From assembly GCA_963837425.1 (NCBI GenBank), contig CAWINH010000009.1, forward strand, positions 1-64,000: a DNA stretch of 64,000 nucleotides, written 5' to 3'. This stretch comes from CAWINH01 sp963837425. Lineage in GTDB: Bacteria > Chloroflexota > Limnocylindria > QHBO01. The position numbers were made by a program, and so were the translations under genes. How positions within the stretch are numbered: the first letter of the stretch is position 1; each line of letters opens with the position of its first letter. This document shows, in pieces, positions 9,520-17,625 of this stretch. The notes under the pieces are model-generated. The model searched no databases. It was not told the DNA's origin and saw only the letters and a list, made by a program, of their open reading frames with translations.

Positions 9520-10497
9520 TCAGCCGGCGAGCACCGTCCGCAGCGTCTCCGCATCGACGTTCCGCCCGGTGAGGATCACCGCGACTCGACGGCCGGCCAG
9601 GCCGCCGAGCCGTGCGCGGAGCGCCGCGATGCCCAGCGCCCCGCTGCCCTCGAGGACGAGGTGGTGGGTTGCCACCGCCCATCGCATCGCATCGGCGATC
9701 TGCTCCTCGTCCACGACGAGGGCTTCGTCCACGAGCTGGCGGCACATCTTGTAGGTGATGCTCCCGCGCTCGACGTTGCCCGCCACACCATCGGCCAGGG
9801 TCGGGGCGATCGGGATCGGCTTCGTGGTCCCGCTCGTCAGGTGGGCGTAGATCGGCGGGGATGCGGCCGGCTGCACGCCGACCAGGCGCAAGCCGGGGCG
9901 CACCGCCTTGGCCCACAGGCCGATGCCGCTGATCAGTCCGCCGCCTCCGACCGGCACCACCAGCGCGTCGCATTCGGGCCAGTCGTCGAGCACCTCGACC
10001 GCCACGGTTCCCTGGCCGGCGATGACATCCGGGTCGTTGTAGGGCGGGACGTAGACCGCGATGCCAGCCTCGTCACGGCGCCGTGCTTCCCCCTCGGCGT
10101 CATCGCTGTCGCGGCCGAAGACCTCGACCACGCAGGAGTCCGACTCGAGCGCCCGCAGGCGTTCCAGCTTCGCCGGCGAGACGGCGGCGCCGACGAGCAC
10201 GGTGAGCCGCAGGCCATGGCGGGCCGCGGCGGTGGCCACCGCGATCCCGTGGTTGCCGGTCGAGGCCGTGACGAGCGACGCGTCCGGGTGCTCGGCGGCG
10301 ATGAGCGCGACCTTGTTGTGGGCGCCCCGCGCCTTGAACGAGCCGACCGGCTGGATCAGCTCCAGCTTCAGGCGCACCTCGGCGGCACGGCACTCCGCGG
10401 CGAGCTGCGGGGAGGGTTCCAGCGGCGTGTGGAGGACGATGCCCCGCAGCCGGTGGCGAGCGGCGACGATGTCGGCGAGCAGCGGATAGCGCGGCAT
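9520..10497 (-). CDS. Threonine/serine dehydratase (PLP fold type II)
   Basis: Catabolic-type threonine dehydratase: deaminates L-threonine (and serine) to 2-oxobutyrate (pyruvate). Seen: PLP-lysine motif QPVGSFKARGAHNK near residue 55, TASTGNHGIAVA, and the glycine loop VVPVGGGGLISGIG that holds the cofactor phosphate. At 325 aa there is no C-terminal ACT regulatory domain, so allosteric control by isoleucine is unlikely. Serine racemase and diaminopropionate-type homologues share these motifs, so the precise substrate is inferred. Tail-to-tail with the AhpD-like gene. Confidence 0.88.
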   Translation of the reverse strand: MPRYPLLADIVAARHRLRGIVLHTPLEPSPQLAAECRAAEVRLKLELIQPVGSFKARGAHNKVALIAAEHPDASLVTASTGNHGIAVATAAARHGLRLTVLVGAAVSPAKLERLRALESDSCVVEVFGRDSDDAEGEARRRDEAGIAVYVPPYNDPDVIAGQGTVAVEVLDDWPECDALVVPVGGGGLISGIGLWAKAVRPGLRLVGVQPAASPPIYAHLTSGTTKPIPIAPTLADGVAGNVERGSITYKMCRQLVDEALVVDEEQIADAMRWAVATHHLVLEGSGALGIAALRARLGGLAGRRVAVILTGRNVDAETLRTVLAG

Positions 10498-10549
10498 GGC
10501 GCCGCTGAGCGTACCGCGCCGCGGTTGACGCGTCGCGCGACTCTCGCGG

Positions 10550-10924
10550 TCAGGCGGCGTCGGGAACGGGGCCGGGGCGCTTCGACTTCGGGTTGCCGGC
10601 CATCGCGCGCAGGCGACGGCTGATCCGCATCAGCGTCCCAAGCCGGTCCTCGACCCGGGCGCGCTCGACGGGCGTCGCCCAGTGGCGCAGGGTGTAGTCG
10701 ATCTCGTGCTTGTGACGGGTGGCGGTGTCGAACAGCTCGTCGACCCGCGCGTTCAGGTCCTCATCCGGGTTCATCGACGCGATCTGGCGTCGCATCTCGA
10801 GGATGTCCACGTAGTAGGACGTCGCGAGGCGGTCGAGGTCCGTCTGGGCACCATGGTCCCAGGGTTCCGGCGGCCCGCCGAACCCGTACCGGCGCCACTC
10901 GCCCGGCTCTGTTCCCTGCGTCAT
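10550..10924 (-). CDS. Conserved-looking hypothetical protein
   Basis: A 124-aa soluble, charged protein starting at the ATG at 10924 (MTQGTEPGEWRRYGF). It is mostly helical: a central segment with DEDLNARVDELFDTATRHK looks amphipathic, and the C-terminal tail is basic (PKSKRPGP). The frame is open upstream to 11386, but that part has arginine-rich, non-protein-like composition, so the short form is chosen. No family recognised. Confidence 0.55.
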   Translation of the reverse strand: MTQGTEPGEWRRYGFGGPPEPWDHGAQTDLDRLATSYYVDILEMRRQIASMNPDEDLNARVDELFDTATRHKHEIDYTLRHWATPVERARVEDRLGTLMRISRRLRAMAGNPKSKRPGPVPDAA

Positions 10925-11264
10925 GTGCTGCACGGTACCGATGCGCCTCGCACTCCGGAACGACCCGACCGGGCTACCCCTCGCTGTACGAATGGAGCAC
11001 GCGACGGTGCCGTACGGGTCAGTGCCCGGTGTCAACACGCCCCGAGGTAGACCCGCCTGCACATCCGTACCCCGCGGAGCGGCTTCGCTCGCCGTCCGCC
11101 GTTCAGTGACGCCAAGGGCGAAGATCGAGGTTCTCCCGCGCCCCGGCTGGCGCTCAGCGACCAAGCGGCGAAACGAGGGCTCACAGAAGGCGGGTCCTTC
11201 GCCCTTACCGTCGCGCAGCGACTTCAGCGCGCTCGTTGCGAGGTGCCGCGCGCTTGCGAAGGAG
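10925..11264. other. Intergenic, no gene seen
   Basis: About 340 bp between a minus-strand hypothetical gene and the 3' end of the MBL hydrolase. Open frames here are Arg/Ser/Pro-rich and look like GC-driven shadows. It should contain the promoter of the hypothetical gene; no clear -10/-35 pair was found. Confidence 0.5.
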
Positions 11265-11984
11265 CTATGGCTGGCTCGCGGCCCGGATCTGACGCACTGC
11301 CTCGTCCACGCCCTTGGTCCACGGTTCGCCGTGGCCCGGGAGCGCCAGCCGTGCGGGGATCGACTCGAGGCGGGCGAGCGAGGCAAGCGCCTCCGCTCGG
11401 TCGGCCGTGAACGGGGCGATCTGCGGGCCGCGCTTCCCCGTCGTCACCGCGTACGTGGCGAAGGCGTCGCCCACGAAGATCGCGTCGAGGCTGCGCACGT
11501 CCAGCGCGGCGCTCCCCGGAGAGTGACCGGGGACAAGGATCACGCGCGGGCTGCCGGGGACGTCGAGGGTTGCCCCGTCGCCGTAGGTCGCGACCTCGTG
11601 GACGACCGGTCGCTGCAGGCCGCCGTTGCGGATGCCGAGCCACAGGAACCCAAGGAGCGGCGCGAGGCGGATCGGGCCCATGGGGTTGTTCGGCTTGGCC
11701 TCGCCGCGCGCCAGGGCCGCATCGGCCTCGTGGATCCAGACCGGCACGCGGCGTTCGATGCGCAGGCGCTCCGCGAATCCGAGGTGATCGGAGTGGCCAT
11801 GGGTCAGGACCAGGGCGCGCACGTCGCCGACCGAGCGCCCCATCGCCGCGAGCTCGTTCGGGATGTCGTCGTAGTAGCCGGGCATGGCGGCGTCGATGAT
11901 CGTGACCTCGCCACCCTCCTCGATGAGGTAGGCGTTGACCGAACTACCCGAGCCGATGCGGTGGATGCCGGGCGCGATCTTCAT
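11265..11984 (-). CDS. MBL-fold metallo-hydrolase
   Basis: Predicted dinuclear-zinc hydrolase of the metallo-beta-lactamase fold, 239 aa. The HxHxDH motif is THGHSDHLG at residues 61-69. Further ligands are the His in VPGHSPGSAAL, the Asp in FVGDAFATYAV, and a terminal His in LPGHGEPW. The start is the ATG at 11984 (MKIAPGIHRIGSG), where family homology begins; further upstream the frame runs antisense through the tRNA gene. Glyoxalase II-like, lactonase or thioesterase activity are all possible. Confidence 0.88.
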   Translation of the reverse strand: MKIAPGIHRIGSGSSVNAYLIEEGGEVTIIDAAMPGYYDDIPNELAAMGRSVGDVRALVLTHGHSDHLGFAERLRIERRVPVWIHEADAALARGEAKPNNPMGPIRLAPLLGFLWLGIRNGGLQRPVVHEVATYGDGATLDVPGSPRVILVPGHSPGSAALDVRSLDAIFVGDAFATYAVTTGKRGPQIAPFTADRAEALASLARLESIPARLALPGHGEPWTKGVDEAVRQIRAASQP

Positions 11985-12044
11985 GCCCGGTAACCGTACG
12001 CCCTCCACGTCGTGATCGTGCGGCGCGCCGATCGCCGAGCGCCG

Positions 12045-12074
12045 TTTCGAGCCGGAAATCCCCTTTGGTAGAAT
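12045..12074 (+). promoter_or_regulatory. Probable tRNA-Gln promoter
   Basis: A TAGAAT box at 12069-12074 lies 17 nt before the first base of tRNA-Gln, with a weaker TTTCGA at 12045-12050, 18 bp upstream of it. The spacing fits a vegetative promoter. No experimental support. Confidence 0.45.
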
Positions 12075-12090
12075 CTCCGGGCACGTGCGC

Positions 12091-12165
12091 TGGGGTGTGG
12101 CCAAGCGGTAAGGCGCCTGACTCTGGATCAGGAGATCGAAGGTTCGAATCCTTCCGCCCCAGCCA
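12091..12165 (+). tRNA. tRNA-Gln (anticodon CTG), CCA encoded
   Basis: Acceptor arms TGGGGTG (12091-12097) and CGCCCCA (12155-12161) pair, followed by the discriminator G and an encoded CCA. The anticodon arm CCTGA-CTCTGGA-TCAGG gives anticodon CTG, reading CAG glutamine codons. The T-arm carries the invariant GGTTCGAATCC. The 3' half is the integration core of the island to its right, and an exact 50-bp copy lies at 57664. The intact gene is kept at the left junction, so the insertion did not destroy the tRNA. Confidence 0.95.
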
Positions 12166-12166
12166 A
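12117..12166 (+). repeat. attL core (tRNA-Gln 3' half)
   Basis: Fifty bases from the anticodon stem through the CCA end and one further A, identical to 57664-57713. The two copies diverge immediately outside on both sides. This is the pattern left by tyrosine-recombinase integration into a tRNA 3' end. Confidence 0.88.
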
Positions 12167-12167
12167 T

Positions 12168-12182
12168 CCCACAACATGTGGG
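12168..12182 (+). terminator. Short hairpin after tRNA-Gln
   Basis: CCCACA-ACA-TGTGGG is a perfect 6-bp stem directly after the tRNA, followed by TTTCGC. It could terminate the tRNA transcript, although the T-tract is short. A second inverted repeat (ACACCA/TGGTGT) follows about 25 bp later. Confidence 0.4.
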
Positions 12183-12255
12183 TTTCGCGCTCTCGACTAC
12201 ACCATCCCTTGTGGTGTTTAGCCCAAACCGGCGTCCTCGACAAGGAGGACACATC

Positions 12256-12818
12256 ATGGCTTGGGCACCTGACTCCCCTGATTCGAGGGCACCTGACTCC
12301 TGGCTGGCCGGCGCATGGGCACCTGACTCCGGACCCGGTCAGCTCCCCTTCGGCCGCGCGGTCGAGCTGTTCCTGGCCGCCAAGGGCGCCGAGGGCGCCT
12401 CGCCCAAGACGACCGAGTGGTATCGGATGGTGCTGGGCCGGGCGACCCGCGACCCGGGCGCTGACCGCGCGCTTGACGCGCTGACCGCGGCCGAGGTGCG
12501 CGACTGGCTGCTGACCCTGCGCCAGACGCTGGCGCCGATTAGTGTGGCCGGCTACGTGCGCGGGCTCAAGGTCTTCGGCAACTGGTGCGCCATAGAGGAG
12601 CTGGCCGCGGCCAAGGCACTCCGCACCCTCCGCCGACCGCGGGTGCCGCACAAGCTGGTCGAGCCGCTGACCGACGACGCCCTGCGCCGGCTGCTGGACG
12701 GCGCCTCGATTCGCGACCGGGCCATCCTGTTGCTGTTCCTTGATACCGGCCTGCGGCTTTCGGAGCTCGCCGGCCTGCGCACCGCCGACCTGCGCGCCGA
12801 TGGCAGCGTCAAGGTTAT
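12256..12818 (+). pseudogene. int: Tyrosine integrase, C-terminal catalytic half lost
   Basis: ATG at 12256 with a strong Shine-Dalgarno (aaggagg, 12242-12248). After an unusual N-terminus with repeated APDS units, the protein shows a SAM-like core-binding domain (residues 35-120). It then gives the start of the catalytic domain, including the first active-site Arg in DTGLRLSELAGL near residue 170. Homology stops at GSVKVM (about 12818). The HxxR/H box and the nucleophilic Tyr are absent because the DNA switches to the 3' end of a GNAT toxin gene in another frame. It is adjacent to attL and reads away from it, the usual place for an island integrase. Inactive as encoded. Confidence 0.82.
12263..12330 (+). 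repeat. Three GGGCACCTGACTCC direct repeats, left end
   Basis: Exact copies at 12263-12276, 12287-12300 and 12317-12330, all in one orientation. The first lies 97 bp after the attL core. They overlap the first codons of int and are translated as repeated APDS units. Position and repetition suggest integrase arm-type binding sites that could also autoregulate int. Confidence 0.75.
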
Positions 12819-12956
12819 GCGGAATCGGACGCCGCACGCTCTTTCTACGAGCACTTGGCTGAGTTCGAGCCCTCGCCAACCGATCCCTTGCACCTTTTCC
12901 TGCTGATGCAGGACTTGCGGGCGACGATCGATGGCTCACTGGACTCGACGGGGTAG
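12819..12956 (+). pseudogene. 3' fragment of a GNAT toxin gene
   Basis: Forty-five codons plus TAG, in a frame different from int, read AESDAARSFYEHLAEF and PSPTDPLHLFLLMQDLRA. This is nearly the same as the C-terminus of the intact toxin at 15450-15980. At DNA level the two are clearly homologous with scattered third-position changes, and similarity seems to continue about 20 bp past the stop (CCCACGA). It marks a recombination junction that removed the 3' half of int. Confidence 0.8.
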
Positions 12957-13132
12957 CCCACGACCACGCGATCGCCAATCGAGTCTCTCGCTGCGCGGTC
13001 AAGCCGTCAGCATCGCCCAGCCCGCAGTCGCCGAGGCCTATCTGGCGGACGATCTCCTGATACGCAGACAGGCGATCGTCTCTCCGAGGTAGGTGTATAG
13101 GGCACCGAGCCTTGAGGGCTAGGCTCTACGGC

Positions 13133-14935
13133 ATGACAGAGCAGCCCGGCACGACGACCATGGCGACTGACGTCGATCGAGAGTCCATGCTGACCATCCT
13201 CGATGAGCCATTCGTCTTCACGCAGCGAGCCGCTCTACCGGTCCACAACTTCGGCGAGGAGCTTCGGAAGCGAAAGGTCGCTTGGCCCGACGAAGGGCAA
13301 CTGGAGGCCTTCCACTGCGCCGGCCTGTTGGTCCCGGTGTACGCGATCTCATACAGCCCGGCCCTGATCAGATCCCGCGCGAAGGCGGAGGGACGAAGCC
13401 TGAGCCGGAACGACATTCGAGGCTTGCTCGACTTCGTCAACACCTATGGCTACGGCCTCATCGAAGAGCGAGGAGTCGGAGACCTACGAAGCCCGACGGC
13501 CGATGGCTATGTGCCGTGGCGCCAGCAGAGTCGGACCTTTGGCGGTCGGCCATACCGAACGCAGCAGTACTTGTATTCCTACTACCAGCTACTCGCTGCG
13601 CCAATGATCGAGCGGCTCTGGCCCCTGCTCCGTCGTCGCCGTGGCGGAATATGGAGACTCCAGATCCCTCCGCGGGTACTCGAGCACTATCAGGCCGAAG
13701 CGGCCTACTACGCTCGCCTGGTTCGGCCGCTGACGCTCCTCGAAGCGGTGTACTTGCCGAACATCGTGGAGAACGTCTCCATGCCAGGGTTCGACGGCTT
13801 CGACGAATGGGACCGATTCCGCGCGACCTTCGATGCGGCCGCTACTTTGGAACGCATCGGGTGGTCCGCCGAGGCGATCCTCAAGAACGCCGAGGGCCTG
13901 CTAGCGCGCGCCAAGGGCCTCGACCCTGCTGGTGCATGGCACGAGCTGACGCGCCTGGTGCACCCGTCGTTCTGGAAGAAGCTCGAAGGAACCGCCCGGA
14001 CTGCGATCGACTACCGCATCGCCGGCGAACTCTTCCTGCAGTTCTACGAAGACCTGGCCCGGAGTGGCGCGGCTCCGCCGCTCGAGCCGCTCGTCGGCAG
14101 GTCTTGGCATCCGCGGCTGGAGCGGCTGAAGACCGATCGCTCCGAGTTGGACGCGACGCTGACGCATTTCGGGCTGTCGCCCCATCCGGCGGTCGTGTTG
14201 ATCGTCGAGGGCGAGGTCGAGTATCGGATCCTGCCGATGGTGCTAGACCTGTTGTTCGAGCGCCGCTGGCGAAGCCGCGTTCGGCTCTTCAATGCGCAGG
14301 GTGTCGATCAGAAGCTGGGGTCTCTGGCCGCGTTTGCAGCTGTTCCTGCGGTGACTGACTCTGAGCGCGACGTGATCCCGCTCGCTCGCCACCCGACGCG
14401 CTTCGTGGTGTTGAGCGACGCAGAGGGCAGTAACGCCGACGCCGACGCCCGCGAGCGGAAGCGCCAGAAGTGGATCGAGCGCATCCACCAAGACCTACCT
14501 TCCGACGTGCGTCACGAGATCGACCTCAGCGAACTCGACGGCTTGGTGCGAATCATCGTCTGGGACGACTCCGGCTATGCCTTCGAGCACGCCCATTTCA
14601 CAGACGAAGAGCTGGCCGACGGGCTACTGGCCATCGCACCGAACGGTCCCCCACGCGCCGAAGTGATGACTCGACTCGCCGAGGCTCGTCGCAAGAAGCG
14701 CAACCTTAATAGCGTCTGGTGGGACTGGGCGCCGCCTCAACCTGCGAAGCCAGCGCTCGCCATGGAGCTCTGGCCGATCCTCTCGGGCCGCGTCAAGGCT
14801 GCGCGCGAGACCGGTTCAGCCGGGTCGGTGCCGGTGCTGAGGGCGGTTCGTGAGGTCATGGAAATCGCTCGCCAGTTTCAGCGCAACCACGCAGTTGTGC
14901 TGCGTCGTAGGAATACGGCCGATCCAGATGCATGA
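13133..14935 (+). CDS. TOPRIM-domain-like protein, candidate nuclease of defence type
   Basis: A 600-aa soluble protein of no family I can name. The ATG at 13133 is preferred over a TTG at 13112. The N-terminal ~340 residues are helical and aromatic-rich, without recognisable ATPase motifs. From about residue 350 there is a TOPRIM-like pattern: VVLIVEGEVEYRILP (the Glu of motif I), then RFVVLSDAEG near residue 425 (the DxD-type motif, here DAE), and later YAFEHAHFTDEEL. This resembles the TOPRIM nuclease half of OLD-family proteins without their ATPase. It sits in an island next to a toxin-antitoxin pair, so anti-phage or plasmid-control function is a reasonable guess. Fold and function are inferred. 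Confidence 0.7.
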   Translation: MTEQPGTTTMATDVDRESMLTILDEPFVFTQRAALPVHNFGEELRKRKVAWPDEGQLEAFHCAGLLVPVYAISYSPALIRSRAKAEGRSLSRNDIRGLLDFVNTYGYGLIEERGVGDLRSPTADGYVPWRQQSRTFGGRPYRTQQYLYSYYQLLAAPMIERLWPLLRRRRGGIWRLQIPPRVLEHYQAEAAYYARLVRPLTLLEAVYLPNIVENVSMPGFDGFDEWDRFRATFDAAATLERIGWSAEAILKNAEGLLARAKGLDPAGAWHELTRLVHPSFWKKLEGTARTAIDYRIAGELFLQFYEDLARSGAAPPLEPLVGRSWHPRLERLKTDRSELDATLTHFGLSPHPAVVLIVEGEVEYRILPMVLDLLFERRWRSRVRLFNAQGVDQKLGSLAAFAAVPAVTDSERDVIPLARHPTRFVVLSDAEGSNADADARERKRQKWIERIHQDLPSDVRHEIDLSELDGLVRIIVWDDSGYAFEHAHFTDEELADGLLAIAPNGPPRAEVMTRLAEARRKKRNLNSVWWDWAPPQPAKPALAMELWPILSGRVKAARETGSAGSVPVLRAVREVMEIARQFQRNHAVVLRRRNTADPDA

Positions 14936-15084
14936 AACCCAAGTGGCTTCCTTGGTCCAGGGTCGACGCGCGCATCGTCTCATCGAAGACGGTCGGCCAT
15001 GTCCGGCCAGCATACGAGGACCTGACAGGCAATCAGGAGGTCCGCTGCGCGGTCGCTTACGCCAGCCGCACGTCCGGGAGTTGA
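14932..15084 (+). CDS. Possible small ORF of 50 aa
   Basis: An ATG at 14932 overlaps the stop of the TOPRIM gene (ATGA) and opens 50 codons beginning MKPKWLPWSRVDAR. The overlap suggests translational coupling, but no ribosome site, homology or codon signal decides it. Its stop overlaps the -35 box of the next operon. Low confidence. Confidence 0.25.
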   Translation: MKPKWLPWSRVDARIVSSKTVGHVRPAYEDLTGNQEVRCAVAYASRTSGS

Positions 15085-15114
15085 CACTGGAGCCATTGGC
15101 TCGTACTCTGTACG
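15081..15114 (+). promoter_or_regulatory. Promoter and palindromic operator of the toxin-antitoxin operon
   Basis: TTGACA at 15081-15086 and TACTCT at 15104-15109 with a 17-bp spacer form a good sigma-70-type promoter 27 bp before the antitoxin ATG. The -10 box lies inside a perfect palindrome, CGTAC-TCT-GTACG (15102-15114). This is a likely binding site for the ribbon-helix-helix antitoxin, which would repress its own operon. Confidence 0.6.
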
Positions 15115-15135
15115 CACATTGTTACCACGCCTAGG

Positions 15136-15453
15136 ATGATGAGCATGATGCCCTCCGCAGCGCGAAGCACATCGCGCCCCAAGAACACGAAGAGCGAGCG
15201 GTTGGCTGTCCGCATCAGCCCCGAGCAGCGCTCGCTGCTGTTCGAGGCTAGCCGCTCCCAGGAAACGACGATCACCGAGTTCGTCCTTAGCGCTGCCACC
15301 CGAGCCGCCGAGGATGTCCTGGCTGACCGACGTCGATTCGTGCTCGCCGAACCAGAATGGGCGGCTTTCCTTGCCGCCTTGGATCGACCACCCCGCGAGC
15401 TGCCTCGCCTTCGGCGGCTGCTAGCTGCGCCCAGTGTCCTCGATGAGGCGTGA
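15136..15453 (+). CDS. DUF1778 (TacA-type) antitoxin
   Basis: A 105-aa ribbon-helix-helix protein. The DNA-binding strand and helices are at residues 20-60 (SERLAVRISPEQRSLLF, then TITEFVLSAATRAAED), matching DUF1778 antitoxins. The C-terminal part, with a FVLAEPEWAAFLAALD-like segment, is the region that in this family wraps and inhibits a GNAT toxin. It overlaps the toxin gene by four bases. ATG codons at 15136 and 15145 are both usable. Probably autoregulates through the palindrome at 15102-15114. Confidence 0.9.
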   Translation: MMSMMPSAARSTSRPKNTKSERLAVRISPEQRSLLFEASRSQETTITEFVLSAATRAAEDVLADRRRFVLAEPEWAAFLAALDRPPRELPRLRRLLAAPSVLDEA

Positions 15454-15980
15454 CCCGCTACGAGCCGCTCGAGCGCCTCGCGCCTGACCACGACACGAGC
15501 GACTTCGACTGCGGCTCCGCAGCCCAGACGAACTGGCTTCGCAAGCACGCCCTGCAAGCTCAGGCGGCAGAGACCGCCGCGGTCTACGTCGTGTGCGCAG
15601 CGCGCAGCCGTCGGGTGGTGGGCTACTTCGCTCTGGCCGCAGGCTCAGTCGATCCCCCTGAAGCACCCGAGCGACTGGCGAAGGGCACCGGCCGCTACCC
15701 AATCCCGGTCATCCTGCTGGCACGACTCGGCGTGGACGTCGCCGAGCAGGGGCACGGGCTCGGCAGGGCGTTGGTGAAGGAGATCCTGCTCAGGACGTCC
15801 GAGGCGGCCGACACGGTCGGCGCTCGCGCGCTGCTGGTCCACGCCGAGTCAGATGCGGCTCGCTCGTTCTACGAGCACTTGGCCGAGTTCGAGCCGTCGC
15901 CAACCGATCCCCTGCACCTATTCCTATTGATGAAGGACCTGCGGGCCGCTATCGACGAACCGTCGGATTCGATGTCCTGA
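15450..15980 (+). CDS. GNAT-family toxin (TacT/AtaT type)
   Basis: Predicted tRNA-acetylating toxin: this family blocks translation by acetylating the amino acid on charged tRNA, using acetyl-CoA. It is 176 aa, GTG start overlapping the antitoxin stop (GTGA). Diagnostic features: FDCGSAAQTNWLRKHA near the N-terminus, VILLARLGVDVAEQGHG followed by the acetyl-CoA loop (QGHGLGRAL), and SFYEHLAEFEP, whose Tyr is typical of the active site. The 3' end is duplicated at 12819-12956. The target tRNA cannot be predicted. Confidence 0.9.
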   Translation: MTRYEPLERLAPDHDTSDFDCGSAAQTNWLRKHALQAQAAETAAVYVVCAARSRRVVGYFALAAGSVDPPEAPERLAKGTGRYPIPVILLARLGVDVAEQGHGLGRALVKEILLRTSEAADTVGARALLVHAESDAARSFYEHLAEFEPSPTDPLHLFLLMKDLRAAIDEPSDSMS

Positions 15981-15985
15981 CCCAC

Positions 15986-15998
15986 GATCAGGAGATCG
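15986..15998 (+). repeat. 13-bp att-core remnant
   Basis: GATCAGGAGATCG, identical to bases 12126-12138 of the tRNA-Gln core and also present at 23526 and 57673. It follows the toxin stop by five bases, after CCCAC, and the same CCCACGATC lead occurs at the start of the terminal repeats at 23.2 and 57.3 kb. May be the scar of an older junction; a 13-bp match alone is modest evidence. Confidence 0.4.
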
Positions 15999-16060
15999 TT
16001 TGGGAACTACGGACGGAGTCTCGCCGCCGAGACAAACGGCCAAATCGAAGTGATCAGATC

Positions 16061-17610
16061 ATGGTACAGAGACCCCTGCCCCGTTCCCTGGATGACCTCC
16101 GCGGCCTTCGTGCGGCCCGATGGGTGCGCGAATCGACAGACGAGCAGTTCGACCGCTATGGCCCGGACAGCCAGCGCGAGCAGATGGACCGCTTCGCCCA
16201 GCGTTATGGCCTAAGCGAAACGGGACTGAGTTGGGAGGTCCCCGAGTCGGGCCGGACCGTGTGGCGGCACCCGAAGATGGCCGAGGTGCTTGCGGCCGCC
16301 CGCGCGGGCAAGTTCGACGTCCTCCTCACCGGCTACGCCGACCGCTGGCAGCGTAACCTGCGCCGCTTCCTCGAACTCATTGAAGACGCCCTCCATCCGG
16401 CTGGCGTAGCCCTGATCATGTGCGACCGGCGCCTGCTCTCGAGCGACCCTCACGACTGGGATGAGATGGTTCGCGAAGCCCATGGCGCCGAGATCTACAG
16501 CCGGCGCTTGGGCGAGCGGATCGCCGATGGGTATGAAGCTCGGTATCGCCGCTACGCCGACCCTGCTGTGAATGCGCCGACCGGATTCCGTCGGCACCCT
16601 GAGCCGCCGCACCTGCTCGAGGTCGACCCTGACGCCATCGGTCGGATCGTCGCGATGTTTGAGAAGTACTCCCGAGGAGACATGAGCTTCGAACGCCTCG
16701 GAGGCGATTACGGCATCCCGGCCGAGGGGGCCCGCAAGATCATCATGAATCCGATCTACAACGGGTGGGCCGTGCGGGCCAGTCGACGCCACGGCCGAGG
16801 CCGACCCGAGGAGCGAGTCCCGGCCCGCTGGCGGGGTAACCCGCCTGTCAGTGACGAACTCTGGGAGCGCGCCATGGAAGTCAGGCGTCAGCACTCACGC
16901 GGCGGCGGCCCACGTAGGCGCGAGAAGTTCGATCCCTGGCGGGCCTGATCTTCTGCAAGTGCGGGCGCTACTTGCGGGCCGACGGTTTCGACGGCAGTGG
17001 CCGTCATCGTCGTCAGCATCCCGACCCTTGCCCGCCATGGGGCGAACGACGCCGCTACACGACGGACACTTGGTACCGACCTCTCATGGCTCAGGTTGGC
17101 GGCTTGCGGCTAGATACCGCAACGATCGAGCGGGTGGTTCGGGCCTTAAAGGCGACCTCATCGCGGCCGGACGAGCTGCGCCGCAAGCGCTTCGAGCGGC
17201 GGCGCCGTGATCTTGCTCTGGAGCACGCTGCGGGGAGAATTGGCGATGCGGAATACATGGCCGCCGTTGCCGCCTTGCGCGCTGCCGAAAACGAGGCACC
17301 GGCGCCTCGACGGGCGGTCGATGCGGCAACTGCTGTGCGCCGGCTGCGCGACTTTGGCGCGCTGTGGGCGTCCCGGACGGAAGCTCAGCGAGCGGAGATG
17401 CTGCGCGAGGTCTACGCCCGGATCGAAGTTAGAGGTCCCGAGTTCATTGCGGCCCACCTGACCCCGGATGCCGCGGAGCTCGCGCTTACAGTGGCGCTTC
17501 CCGAGACGGTCTCGGTTGCTATGGCGTCCCCGGCAGGTGCCGGGGCCGTACTAACAACCATACCTATCGCCGGACGGCGCGAGCTGGAGTCGGCGCCCCG
17601 ATCCGCCTGA
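16061..17610 (+). pseudogene. Large serine recombinase with single-base frameshift
   Basis: Codes for a site-specific recombinase of the serine integrase class. The first part (16061-16948) gives the resolvase catalytic domain (Ser in WVRESTDEQ, then RYGPDSQREQMDRF) and the recombinase domain (PTGFRR... with AMFEKYSRGD). The frame stops at 16948. One extra C near 16934-16937 would continue it as LAGLIFCKCGRYLRADG, the zinc ribbon, followed by the long coiled-coil and C-terminal part to 17610. The repaired protein would be about 516 aa, normal for the family. Either a true pseudogene or an assembly error in a CCC run. Confidence 0.82.
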
Positions 17611-17625
17611 ACCGAAGGGGTTCAA

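Noticed and set aside
11985..12257. Long N-terminal extension of the MBL hydrolase reading through the tRNA gene on the opposite strand
   Set aside because: It contains the GRIRTFDLLIQSQ peptide that is the well-known false translation of an antisense tRNA; real homology begins at the ATG at 11984.
12263..12330. CRISPR-like array formed by the repeated GGGCACCTGACTCC units
   Set aside because: Repeats are 14 bp, spacers 10-16 bp, only three units per site, no cas genes, and the units lie within coding or att-flanking DNA.
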